Shown in pieces: positions 17,637-26,302 of a stretch of DNA of 64,000 nt (positions within the stretch are counted from its first letter, which is position 1; the number at the start of each line of letters is the position of its first letter). Source of the DNA: Woronichinia sp035285405 (GTDB taxonomy: Bacteria; Cyanobacteriota; Cyanobacteriia; Cyanobacteriales; Microcystaceae). The notes under the pieces were generated by a model, which did not search any database, was not told where the DNA came from, and saw nothing but the letters and a program-made list of their open reading frames with translations. Position numbers and translations under genes: made by a program. Where the stretch lies: the NCBI GenBank assembly GCA_035285405.1, contig JAYKJI010000366.1:1-64000 (forward strand), in the 5' to 3' direction.

Positions 17637-18425
17637 ATGAATCTCGATAAAATTACCCCCTTAATACTAACTTATAATGAAGCACCAAATATTCAACGAA
17701 CGTTAGAAAATTTAGCATGGGCAAAGCAAATTGTTATCATTGACAGCTTTAGTACTGACAAAACTCTAGACATCTTAAAAAAATTTAAGCAAATTATCCT
17801 CTTCCAAAAACAATTTGAGTCTTTTGCCGATCAATGTAACTATGGCCTGTCAAAAATTGTTAGCGAATGGGTATTATCTCTAGATGCAGACTATCTCGTA
17901 ACAAAGGAGCTAATTCAAGCCATTCAGCTTTTACCAGATCAAACATTAGTTAATAGTTTTAGAGTACAATTCAAGTATTGTGTGTTTGGAAAACCATTAC
18001 AAGGAACTCTTTTACCACCTCGCAAAGTTCTCTATAGAGGTAAATATGCAAAGTATAGCAATGATGGTCATAGTCATAAGGTGATTGTTGATGGTTTATC
18101 TGAGCAACTTTCTGGATATATTTATCATGACGATCGCAAACCATTAAGTCGCTGGCTTTGGGCCCAAGATCGTTACATGATCCTAGAGACCCAAAAGTTA
18201 CTAAACACACCTAATGCAGAGCTAAGTATTGGTGATAAAATTAGAAAATTTAAGATTTTCTCTCCTTTTATTGTATTTTTTTACTGCTTATTTCTAAAAA
18301 AAGGTATTTTGGATGGATGGGAAGGCTGGTACTATGCAATGCAACGTATGTTAGCAGAAACTTTACTCGTTATTCATTTGATAGAAGCTGAAAAGCTTGG
18401 TAATAAACCTCAATCGTTAGAGTAA
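17637..18425 (+). CDS. Glycosyltransferase family 2
   Basis: A 262-residue GT-A enzyme: LILTYNEAPNIQRTLENL (about 9-26), IIDSFSTDKTLDIL with the first aspartate, and WVLSLDADYLV with the DxD-like metal site near residue 82. The later part resembles the WaaE/KdtX-like lipopolysaccharide core type with HDDRKPLSRWLWAQ and one C-terminal hydrophobic helix near 205-220. It lies five bases upstream of galE, so the two are likely co-expressed. It should add a hexose to a lipid-linked intermediate; donor unknown. Confidence 0.88.
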   Translation: MNLDKITPLILTYNEAPNIQRTLENLAWAKQIVIIDSFSTDKTLDILKKFKQIILFQKQFESFADQCNYGLSKIVSEWVLSLDADYLVTKELIQAIQLLPDQTLVNSFRVQFKYCVFGKPLQGTLLPPRKVLYRGKYAKYSNDGHSHKVIVDGLSEQLSGYIYHDDRKPLSRWLWAQDRYMILETQKLLNTPNAELSIGDKIRKFKIFSPFIVFFYCLFLKKGILDGWEGWYYAMQRMLAETLLVIHLIEAEKLGNKPQSLE

Positions 18426-18430
18426 TTCTT

Positions 18431-19438
18431 GTGTCTAATCTAAAACAAAGCCCTTGTATTTTGGTAACTGGTGGAGCTGGTTATATTGGTTCCCATACTG
18501 TTTTGGCTCTAAAAGAGAAGGGTTATTCTGTCATTGTCTTAGATAATTTAATCTATGGACACCAAGACTTAGTAAACAATGTTCTGGCAGTTCCTTTCAT
18601 ACATGGAGATATTAGCGATCGCGCTTTACTAGACAACCTTTTCTCCACCTATAATATTCATGCTGTTATTCATTTTGCCGCCTATGCCTATGTAGGTGAA
18701 TCGGTTGAAGATCCTAGCAAATATTATAGAAATAACATGGTAGGTACATTAACGCTTCTCGAAGCCATGTTAGCTGCAAATATCAAAAAATTTGTTTTCT
18801 CTTCTACCTGCGCTACCTATGGAGTTCCAACGGTTTTACCCATCCCGGAAACCCATGCTCAAAACCCCATCAATCCCTATGGGGCAAGTAAGTTAATGGT
18901 AGAGAGAATGCTTCAGGATTTTGATAAAGCCTATGGTTTAAAGTCAGTTATTTTCCGTTACTTTAATGCGGCAGGAGCTGATCCAAATGGTCGCTTAGGA
19001 GAAGATCATCAGCCTGAAACTCATTTAATTCCCCTCACTTTGCTCACTGCTTTAGGGCAACGCTCAACCATTAATATCTATGGAAACGATTATGTCACTC
19101 CTGATGGAACTTGCATTCGAGACTATATTCATGTTTATGATTTAGCGATCGCTCATATTCTTGGCTTAGAATACTTACTCAATAATAAAGAAAGTAACAT
19201 TTTTAACCTCGGTAATGGCAGTGGTTTTTCTGTTAAGGAAGTAATTGAAACAGCTCGTCAAATTACTCAAAAAACGATTACAGCCATCGAATCACCTCGT
19301 CGAGAAGGCGATCCTCCGATTCTAGTCGGTAGTGGTGAAAAAGCCCGAAAATATTTGGGATGGCAACCACAATATATTGCCTTAAGCGACATTATTTCTC
19401 ATGCTTGGCAATGGCACCAAATTCGGCACTCATTCTAA
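18431..19438 (+). CDS. galE: UDP-glucose 4-epimerase
   Basis: The 335-residue protein has the NAD-binding GGAGYIGSH motif (15-23), the catalytic Ser-Tyr-x3-Lys pattern in FSSTCATYG and NPYGASK, and the GalE-specific FRYFNAAGADPNG and TPDGTCIRDYIHVYDLA segments. It interconverts UDP-glucose and UDP-galactose, supplying donors to the cluster. Translation begins at a GTG with no nearer ATG at a suitable place; length agrees with the family. It contains two HIP1 sites. Confidence 0.95.
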   Translation: MSNLKQSPCILVTGGAGYIGSHTVLALKEKGYSVIVLDNLIYGHQDLVNNVLAVPFIHGDISDRALLDNLFSTYNIHAVIHFAAYAYVGESVEDPSKYYRNNMVGTLTLLEAMLAANIKKFVFSSTCATYGVPTVLPIPETHAQNPINPYGASKLMVERMLQDFDKAYGLKSVIFRYFNAAGADPNGRLGEDHQPETHLIPLTLLTALGQRSTINIYGNDYVTPDGTCIRDYIHVYDLAIAHILGLEYLLNNKESNIFNLGNGSGFSVKEVIETARQITQKTITAIESPRREGDPPILVGSGEKARKYLGWQPQYIALSDIISHAWQWHQIRHSF

Positions 19439-19514
19439 TGGTCTTAAAACTATAGTTTGTTTTAAATTTTCATTGTTTTACCCTATTTTTACAACGATTT
19501 TCTAACACTGCAAA

Positions 19515-20057
19515 ATGTACCTTGATAACTATAGAACAGATGACTATCACCCCGGTGCCCCTACTTTCAAACAAATACTGTGGTTTTTTATTGGCGATTT
19601 TTTAGTTCAAACCTCACTAATTCCTCTAGCTGCGTTTAAGGTTTTTATTTTGCGCTTATTTGGTGCAAAAATCGGTCAAGGGGTAAATATTAAGCCCCAG
19701 GTCAAAATCAAATTTCCTTGGCGTTTAGTTATCAAGGACTATGTTTGGTTAGGAGAAAAATGTTGGATTGATAACCTCGCTCCCGTAACCATTGAAAGTC
19801 ATGTCTGTATTTCCCAGGGAGTCTATCTTTGTACTGGAAATCATGATTGGAGCGATCGCAATTTTAAATTAATAACCAAAGAGATTTATATAGAAGAAGG
19901 TAGCTGGATTGGAGCCTCTGCCATGATCGCTCCTGGTGTCAGAGTCGGAAAAGGAGCAATTCTCACCTTGGGTTCGGTGGCCGTCAATGAATTAGCGCCG
20001 ATGACCATTTATGCTGGCAATCCTGCTCATCCCGTAAAAATACGGAATATTTGCTGA
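19515..20057 (+). CDS. wcaF: WcaF-like putative exopolysaccharide acetyltransferase
   Basis: The 180-residue protein is a left-handed beta-helix (hexapeptide) acyltransferase. It has the WcaF-type N-terminus (DDYHPGAPTFKQILWF), a membrane-proximal hydrophobic helix, hexapeptide turns with GAKIGQGVNI, the catalytic-site segment LCTGNHDWSD containing the expected His, and IYAGNPAHPVK at the end. It would transfer acetyl from acetyl-CoA to a sugar of the polysaccharide. It is followed by about 250 bp of gene-free DNA, then a WcaI-like glycosyltransferase. Confidence 0.85.
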   Translation: MYLDNYRTDDYHPGAPTFKQILWFFIGDFLVQTSLIPLAAFKVFILRLFGAKIGQGVNIKPQVKIKFPWRLVIKDYVWLGEKCWIDNLAPVTIESHVCISQGVYLCTGNHDWSDRNFKLITKEIYIEEGSWIGASAMIAPGVRVGKGAILTLGSVAVNELAPMTIYAGNPAHPVKIRNIC

Positions 20058-20306
20058 CCATAGTATTTTGGGGCTGTTCAAATAAGAGTTTTATCATGAA
20101 ATCATTATCCTGCCACCGCTACTATCGAATCACTACCATCTTTTAGTTACTAGTTGAGTATAATTACAGATGATGGTGACCAGTACAAAACCCTATGATA
20201 CTTTAACGAGTGTTTATTTATAACTATTTATAACCGATTCTTAAAAATCCCAATAGAGCGATACTGATAAGCTTCTGTGTACTAAAAACTGCACCTTTTT
20301 ATTAAA

Positions 20307-21599
20307 ATGATACTAACTAATTTATCTAATCCGCTAAGTTTAAATGGGGAGCAATACTTGGACAGGCAACTGTGTAATTTATCTATTATTACTGAGTTCT
20401 TTCCACCTGATTATGCGGCAACCGGACAATTAATCGAGGAATTGGCAACCCAGTTAGAGCAGCAAAACATCAAAATTGAGGTTTTTACCGGTCAGCCCAA
20501 CTACGCATTTTCCATCTCCAGGGCGGCTGCCTTGGAACAACGCGGTAATATGCGAGTTCAGCGATCGCGCTCTACTCAAGTTTGGTCTAGACGAATTCGC
20601 GGTAAAACCCTGAATGGCGTTCTTTTTACTGTGCGAGCGTTTTTACACATCATTAAAAACATTCGTCACCACGATTTGTTTCTCTTGACCTCTGCTCCCC
20701 CCTTTCTCCAAATTGCTGGCTATCTTGCCAATCGACTTTGTTTTGGTAAAGTTTCCTATCTTTGTTTAATCTACGATCTCTATCCAGATATTGCTGTTAA
20801 TCTAGGCGTAGTTGCTGAAGATCATTGGATTGTGAAGATTTGGCAATCGATCAATCGTCAAATTTGGAAGCAAGCCAAAGGAATTATTGTACTCAGTACG
20901 GGAATGCAAGAAAAAGTAGCATCTCTCTGTCCAGAAGTTGTGGATAAAATCTCTGTCATCCCTAGCTGGAGCGATCCTGAGGCAATTATTCCTAGGGAGA
21001 AAAAGAATAATTGGTTTGCCCAAAAGCATGATCTGGTTAATAAATTTACGGTTCTCTATTCAGGAAATATGGGACGGTGCCATGATCTAGATACAATTAT
21101 GGAGACTGCCAAACAGCTGCAATCTGAGCCGATCCAATTTGTTTTTATTGGTGGCGGCCCCAAACTAGATGAGGTTATGGAAACTGTCAATCAATGGCAA
21201 CTTACCAATTGTCTTTTCTTGCCCTATCAAGATAAAGAAGTATTACCTTACTCTTTGACGGCCTGCGATCTCTCTTTAGTCAGTGTCGATGTCGGACTAG
21301 AAAGTTTAGTGGCTCCGAGTAAACTTTATTCTGCGTTGGCAGCAGGGAGACCCGTTGCGGTTATTTGTTCAGAACAGTCCTATTTACGGCCGTTAATTGC
21401 GAAGGGAAAATGCGGTATCAGCGTTAATAATGGAGATAGTCAAGGTCTGACAGACTTTATTCGTTGGCTGGCTGATCATCAGGAATCCGCGTCGGAAATG
21501 GGGCAAGCTTCCCGTCACTATTTGGAGTCCTGTTTTACGCCTAAAATTATTGCGGCAGAATATCTTCAGGTTCTGATAAAATCTCTCGACCGAGACTAA
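20307..21599 (+). CDS. Glycosyltransferase, GT4-type (WcaI-like)
   Basis: The 430-residue protein matches the WcaI-like GT4 subgroup: EFFPPDYAATGQLIEELATQL near the N-terminus, LTSAPPFLQIAGYL, CLIYDLYPDIAVNLG, then YSGNMGRCHDLDTIM and APSKLYSALAAGRPVAV in the donor domain. In this subgroup the usual E-x7-E motif is replaced by the PSKLYS...AAGRP loop, as seen here. It is the last gene of the polysaccharide island. The 286 bp that follow (21600-21885) hold only a short inverted repeat. Confidence 0.85.
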   Translation: MILTNLSNPLSLNGEQYLDRQLCNLSIITEFFPPDYAATGQLIEELATQLEQQNIKIEVFTGQPNYAFSISRAAALEQRGNMRVQRSRSTQVWSRRIRGKTLNGVLFTVRAFLHIIKNIRHHDLFLLTSAPPFLQIAGYLANRLCFGKVSYLCLIYDLYPDIAVNLGVVAEDHWIVKIWQSINRQIWKQAKGIIVLSTGMQEKVASLCPEVVDKISVIPSWSDPEAIIPREKKNNWFAQKHDLVNKFTVLYSGNMGRCHDLDTIMETAKQLQSEPIQFVFIGGGPKLDEVMETVNQWQLTNCLFLPYQDKEVLPYSLTACDLSLVSVDVGLESLVAPSKLYSALAAGRPVAVICSEQSYLRPLIAKGKCGISVNNGDSQGLTDFIRWLADHQESASEMGQASRHYLESCFTPKIIAAEYLQVLIKSLDRD

Positions 21600-21823
21600 G
21601 AACTAACTAAGCTGTTATTACTTTAAGTGTAAAAAAGATGGGGTAAAAAAACTACCGCCTTTGCCTGGCACCGAATGCTAAAACCCTTATCGGGAAAGAG
21701 ATCTAAGCCCATAGTGGCCAGAACGAAGAAAAGGGGGTCAAATAAACTATTGCAAATTAAACTGATGACAGCTTAGCCCAAGGTGAGTATTTTAAAATAA
21801 CGACTCTTTTTTTGATGGTTAAA

Positions 21824-21844
21824 TTATGGTAGTTTATACCATAA
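21824..21844. repeat. Short perfect inverted repeat between convergent genes
   Basis: TTATGGTA and TACCATAA flank a five-base spacer. It lies between the WcaI-like glycosyltransferase and the HAD gene, which converge here. Without a T-run it is not a standard intrinsic terminator. Confidence 0.35.
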
Positions 21845-21885
21845 TAAGGTTAACAATTAAATTTCTGGTCATCGGGTGACAGCCC

Positions 21886-22602
21886 TTAGAGACAAGGGAC
21901 TTGGGGACGAGCCAGAACAACCATAATGCGGTCTAAATCTAATTCGGACAAATGATCAATGGCCCAGTTAGCCTGTCGCTGCATAAAGTGATAGGGATAG
22001 GTATGGGCAACCCCAACAACCGACATTCCCGCTTGTTTAGCAGCTTGAATACCCACGGGGGTGTCTTCTATTGCTAAACATTGTGATGGTTCTAACTGTA
22101 AGGTTGAGTCTAAGCGATTCAGTTGCTCAAGGGCGAATAGATAACCATCGGGTTGGGGTTTGCTGGTAGGGATATCATCTCCGGCAACGATGACAGAGAA
22201 ATAGGTTAGTAGTTCTGCTCTTTCAAGAATATTGATGACCTCAGAACGAATTGCTCCAGTTACTAAACCGATCGCTAGACGATGAAGTTGAATTTGATCT
22301 AGGAGTTTTCTAATCCCTGGATAGAGGGGAAGAATATCTAATTTTTCAATTTTGGCTCGATAGAGTTGTGCTTTTTTCTGAATTAATCGAGTCAGATAGT
22401 CTTCGGTAATAGTTCGCCCCCGATAGCTTAACAATTCTCGTAAACAGACGCGATCGCTTTTTCCTAAGCAAAATTGATAGTATTCTAAGGCAGAAATGGG
22501 GCGTAAATTTTCCCCCACAATGAGGTCGTTAGTAATCTCTCGATGAATCGATTCATCATTAATCACAACCCCATTAAAGTCAAATAATATGGCCTTTAGC
22601 AT
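21886..22602 (-). CDS. HAD-family hydrolase, beta-phosphoglucomutase-like
   Basis: The 238-residue protein is a HAD subfamily I enzyme: motif I LFDFNGVVIN with the nucleophile D8, an alpha-helical cap, motif II in GLVTGAIRSEV, the motif III lysine in TSKPQPDGY, and motif IV in CLAIEDTPVGIQAAKQAGM. The usual second aspartate of motif I (D-x-D) is asparagine here, which may alter or lower phosphatase activity. It starts three bases after panD, so translation is probably coupled. Substrate unknown. Confidence 0.85.
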   Translation of the reverse strand: MLKAILFDFNGVVINDESIHREITNDLIVGENLRPISALEYYQFCLGKSDRVCLRELLSYRGRTITEDYLTRLIQKKAQLYRAKIEKLDILPLYPGIRKLLDQIQLHRLAIGLVTGAIRSEVINILERAELLTYFSVIVAGDDIPTSKPQPDGYLFALEQLNRLDSTLQLEPSQCLAIEDTPVGIQAAKQAGMSVVGVAHTYPYHFMQRQANWAIDHLSELDLDRIMVVLARPQVPCL

Positions 22603-22605
22603 CTT

Positions 22606-23079
22606 TTAACATAACGACAATTGCGATCGAGAATAGGTTTCTGGCAATAGATTGAGCAGATCAGTTGGCTCATTGAGAAACGTAACACTATCACCGTTGG
22701 GAATCAGGGTTTGTCGATAAAATTCTTGGGTTTGGTTCTCGGCATCAGCAACCAGAACTTTCGCTTGATGTCCCTGAAGAAGCACTTCACGGCGATCGCG
22801 GGTTTCATAGGCATAAATAATCAGCAAATCGCCAGGTTGACAAAGCAGTGCTGCGCCACCATTGGGGCAAATTTCTCGACTGCCTGGAGTCCCTGGAATA
22901 GCGTAGGTCGAAAAACGATGACCATTATTGAGATTGATAATATCGACTTCTTCTAGTGGCAAAATACCAACCATTTCCAATAGTTCGGGATCGATAGAAA
23001 TGCTACCGACATAATTAAGATTGGCTTCTGTGACTCGCACCCGATGGAGTTTGGCGTGCATTAGTCTAATTGTTCCCAT
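22606..23079 (-). CDS. panD: Aspartate 1-decarboxylase
   Basis: The 157-residue protein has the PanD fold signature LHRVRVTEANLNYVGSISID with the autocleavage Gly25-Ser26 that yields the pyruvoyl cofactor, plus STYAIPGTPGSREICPNGGAA with the conserved Asn-Gly-Ala-Ala motif. It makes beta-alanine for pantothenate/CoA. The C-terminus is about 30 residues longer than in enteric PanD. It is upstream of the HAD gene with a three-base gap. The 313 bp on its upstream side (23080-23392) contain no convincing gene. Confidence 0.93.
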   Translation of the reverse strand: MGTIRLMHAKLHRVRVTEANLNYVGSISIDPELLEMVGILPLEEVDIINLNNGHRFSTYAIPGTPGSREICPNGGAALLCQPGDLLIIYAYETRDRREVLLQGHQAKVLVADAENQTQEFYRQTLIPNGDSVTFLNEPTDLLNLLPETYSRSQLSLC

Positions 23080-23392
23080 TTGATTGTCCTGTTGACTAAC
23101 TGGGGGTAACTGAAGGATTGCAGTGATTGTACAAAGCCAATACTACTTTAGCATTTAAAAAAAAACTGTAAAATATTTTATCAAGTTGGCGTAAATTTCA
23201 GTGTTAAGTTTCCCTAATTGCTCAACATACACCCTAATTTTTAAAATATCTATTTCGTTGATCAAAATCACAAAATATCTATTCAAACCGATAATCAGCC
23301 ATCGTACAGATCGAAAAACATGGTGGAACTTAGAGCCTTCCTTGAGTCCTTGATAAATGTTAGAGCGTGAAACTTGACAATAAAATGCAGTC

Positions 23393-23686
23393 CTAATTCT
23401 CTGTTGGAGTGGAAGCCAGGCGACTACGACGCACCCGTCGAACTGGTAAGTTAGCAATAAGAGCCGTCATCCGTTGATCACTTTCTAAGGACAATTCCAT
23501 CTCTTCAGAATCAATCTCAACATAGCGGCTAACGACTTCTAAAATATCCTGGCGCATCGCCTCTAACATTTCTGGACTGAGACCAGAACGATCATTGGCA
23601 ATCACGAGTTTAAGCCGTCGCCTAGCATCCTCTCCACTTTTACTTGCACCACGCCCAAACAAACGTTCAAGCAAATCTAAAATCAT
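23393..23686 (-). CDS. minE: Cell division topological specificity factor MinE
   Basis: The 97-residue protein starts MILDLLERLFGRGASK, the amphipathic membrane-targeting helix, followed by the MinD-binding segment RLKLVIANDRSGLSPEML and a beta-rich topological domain. It is the last gene of the minC-minD-minE run, 76 bp after minD. It sweeps MinCD from midcell to place the division ring. Length is normal for cyanobacteria. Confidence 0.95.
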   Translation of the reverse strand: MILDLLERLFGRGASKSGEDARRRLKLVIANDRSGLSPEMLEAMRQDILEVVSRYVEIDSEEMELSLESDQRMTALIANLPVRRVRRSRLASTPTEN

Positions 23687-23762
23687 TTTTAACTCCCATT
23701 GACTTTACAATTTAGTCGGATAAATTCTTGATCATTCTTTACTCTGTTGCAGTTGGCCATGC

Positions 23763-24563
23763 TTAGGGGCCGAATAGACGACGACGAATTCGCATCAAGA
23801 GATTATCATGGGCTGCCATAAAATCTAAGAAAGGAATATCTTGACCCTCCAAACGTCTGGCAATATTCTGAAACGCTAAACCAGGAACCGACAATTTTTC
23901 TTCTAAAACTAAAGGCTCTCCTTTATTAGTAGAAATAATAATCTTTTGATCATCAGGGATAACGCCTAATAGTGGAATGGCTAGGAGTTCTAATATATCC
24001 TCGACACTAATCATTTGGTTAAGTTGAACCATTTCTGGTCGCAGACGGTTAATAACCAGACTAATTCGCTCTATACTTTCGGCTTCTAGTAAACCAATGA
24101 CGCGATCCGCATCCCGAACCGCAGACATTTCTGGGGTTGTGACAATAATCGCTTCCTTGGCGGGAGTAACGGCATTACGAAATCCCATCTCAATACCGGC
24201 CGGACAGTCAATAATAATGTAATCAAATTTCTTGGCGAGTTGATCTACCAATTGCTGCATTTGCTCTGGACTGATAGCATCCTTGGATCGATTTTGGGCA
24301 GCCGGTAATAAAACAAGATTGGGTAGTCGTTTATCTTTAACTAAGGCTTTATCAATAGAGCAGTCCCCAGAAAGGACATCGATCGCCGTATAGACAATCC
24401 GTTGTTCTAACCCTAGGAGTAAATCTAAGTTACGAAGACCGAAATCCGCATCTACTAAAGCAACTTTTTTCCCTAAACGGGCCAGCGCAGAGCCTAAATT
24501 AGCCGTAGTGGTGGTTTTACCCACACCGCCTTTTCCTGAAGTTACAACAATAATCCGATTCAT
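23763..24563 (-). CDS. minD: Septum site-determining ATPase MinD
   Basis: The 266-residue ATPase has the deviant Walker A VTSGKGGVGKTTTTANLG (about 7-24), switch I DADFGLRNLDLLLG, Walker B YIIIDCPAGI, and a C-terminal amphipathic membrane-targeting helix LLMRIRRRLFG. Together with MinC and MinE it forms the oscillating division-site system. It lies 75 bp after minC. Confidence 0.97.
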   Translation of the reverse strand: MNRIIVVTSGKGGVGKTTTTANLGSALARLGKKVALVDADFGLRNLDLLLGLEQRIVYTAIDVLSGDCSIDKALVKDKRLPNLVLLPAAQNRSKDAISPEQMQQLVDQLAKKFDYIIIDCPAGIEMGFRNAVTPAKEAIIVTTPEMSAVRDADRVIGLLEAESIERISLVINRLRPEMVQLNQMISVEDILELLAIPLLGVIPDDQKIIISTNKGEPLVLEEKLSVPGLAFQNIARRLEGQDIPFLDFMAAHDNLLMRIRRRLFGP

Positions 24564-24638
24564 AGCTGGGTCGTCTATCTTAGGGTGATGGTTCGCAAAA
24601 CGTTAACAATAAAATTTAGAGGAGACTGGCTTTTGATT

Positions 24639-25364
24639 TTACTTGATCTTTTTGAATTTACGGGCAGAAGTTAGCCGAATGCCATCAGGAGTAATATAGG
24701 CCACTTCGGGTTCGTTTTGATCGGCCGCTTCGGTGGAAACCCTGGCAACCAAGTCAGCAATGCGGATCTGGCTGGCAGCCAGCTTAAGAATCATCACGAT
24801 CGCATTTTGATCGCCCTTAACGCCAGCATGGACAGTTCCCCGTAAAGTTCCCCAGATGAGGATATCTCCCTCGGCGATAATTTCGCCCCCCGGATTGAGG
24901 TCTCCCACCAATAACACATCTCCTGGATGTTCAATCACAACCCCAGAACGGATCGTATTTTTCAGGACTAGGGGTTTGGCCAAGGCACGAGGATTAGCTT
25001 GTAGTAAAGTCGGCGATCGCGAAATTTGCTCAACAGAATAGCCAATACTGGCAGCAGCGACAGCAGTTTGACGACGGCTGGTTTTTACCCCTTGCAATTC
25101 CAAGTTAATCTCTGTCAGTAGGGCGGCGATCGCCTGTAATTGCCGAACATCTAGTAAACGATCCTGAACCGATAGATAAACTGAACTACCATGAGGCCAA
25201 CGATCAGCCTGTAATTTTAGATAAACCTGAAGAGCTTGTTCTAACTGAGTCCAATCACGACTCAGATCCGGTTGGTTGGAAAACGGCAGGGTTAGCCATA
25301 ACTGTTCACCCTCTGGTTGAAGTTGAATGGATAAACTAGATGGAAGAGGAAGATCGGCAGTCAT
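24639..25364 (-). CDS. minC: Septum site-determining protein MinC
   Basis: The 241-residue protein has the beta-helical C-terminal MinC domain: GVVIEHPGDVLLVGDLNPGG, AEGDILIWGTLRGTVHAG and ASQIRIADLVAR. The N-terminal FtsZ-inhibiting domain (about 1-105) is divergent, as usual in cyanobacteria. First gene of the min operon. The 284-bp region upstream (25365-25648) holds a GGGG/CCCC hairpin near 25485 but no gene. Confidence 0.93.
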   Translation of the reverse strand: MTADLPLPSSLSIQLQPEGEQLWLTLPFSNQPDLSRDWTQLEQALQVYLKLQADRWPHGSSVYLSVQDRLLDVRQLQAIAALLTEINLELQGVKTSRRQTAVAAASIGYSVEQISRSPTLLQANPRALAKPLVLKNTIRSGVVIEHPGDVLLVGDLNPGGEIIAEGDILIWGTLRGTVHAGVKGDQNAIVMILKLAASQIRIADLVARVSTEAADQNEPEVAYITPDGIRLTSARKFKKIK

Positions 25365-25651
25365 CTAAATCACTCAGAAGTTCAGAAAATTTTAAAAATT
25401 TAGACTATTACATTATCACCCTTCTGTATTCTCCCCTCAGGTTTAGGTTTATAACAGTCACCATTATGCTGCGGATGATAACCAGGGGTAATCCCCTTGG
25501 CTGAAGTTTTTCGATGTCATCAAAAATCTGTCCGTATGTTATAAATTTTTATCTCAAAATAAGATCTACTGATACTGATACTGATATAGTAATATGGCAC
25601 TATTTCAGATAAATTTTTAGTGCGGGTAAACTTATTGCGCGCCTGGATTTG

Positions 25652-26227
25652 ATGAATACCCTGCATTGGATACTACTTGTAATGACTTCGGGCACTGCTT
25701 TGCTCTGTTATCTCTGCTGCCAAAGGATGACCCGACTCCCTAGTAATGAGAGAAGTCGCCAATCTCAACTGCTCTGGTGGTCTACTTTTGTTGTCTTAGC
25801 CTTATTAAGCCTAGAGATTGTATCTAGTCTTTATCCTAGGGAAAAAACCTTCTTATTTGATTTGTTTTTCGGAACTAGTCTTTTATCAGATCCTCAGATT
25901 AATATTATTGCTTTGCTCAAGGAGACAGTCACTGCCCTGGCAACCTTTATATTGCTTGTCGCTCTTTTAATCCAGAAAAAAAGCCGTAAATTACTACCGA
26001 TGTACCTGGGCTTTTTCTGTTTACTAACACAGATTGCTTTAGATGCAATGATTACGCGATCGCTCCATGTTAAGATATCCATTCCCTGGTTACTTAGCAT
26101 TACGCCATTGCTTTTACAAATGCTGGGAACAAGTTTTATTGCTTTTAGCACAATTAAACAATACCATTATTTATTAACGAGAAAAGTACGGCATAAACGA
26201 CGAAGAAGAACAGATAATCCTGAATAG
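25652..26227 (+). CDS. Hypothetical multi-pass membrane protein
   Basis: The 191-residue protein has five hydrophobic segments (around 5-22, 45-60, 83-105, 113-135 and 142-162) and a very basic tail (RKVRHKRRRR). I recognise no family. The ATG at 25652 is preferred to the overlapping TTG. It is divergent from the min genes and converges with the sugar-acid kinase gene. The many charges after the last helix suggest a cytoplasmic C-terminus. Confidence 0.6.
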   Translation: MNTLHWILLVMTSGTALLCYLCCQRMTRLPSNERSRQSQLLWWSTFVVLALLSLEIVSSLYPREKTFLFDLFFGTSLLSDPQINIIALLKETVTALATFILLVALLIQKKSRKLLPMYLGFFCLLTQIALDAMITRSLHVKISIPWLLSITPLLLQMLGTSFIAFSTIKQYHYLLTRKVRHKRRRRTDNPE

Positions 26228-26302
26228 AAAAAAAGCAAAATATCACAGAAAATAATTCCAATTCTAGGTTAGTTTTTTTCTTTCAATATCTTCTGGATGG
26301 TT

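Noticed and set aside
23155..23457. 100-codon frame between panD and minE on the minus strand
   Set aside because: It overlaps the minE C-terminus out of frame, has no start signal and reads as AT-rich noncoding DNA.
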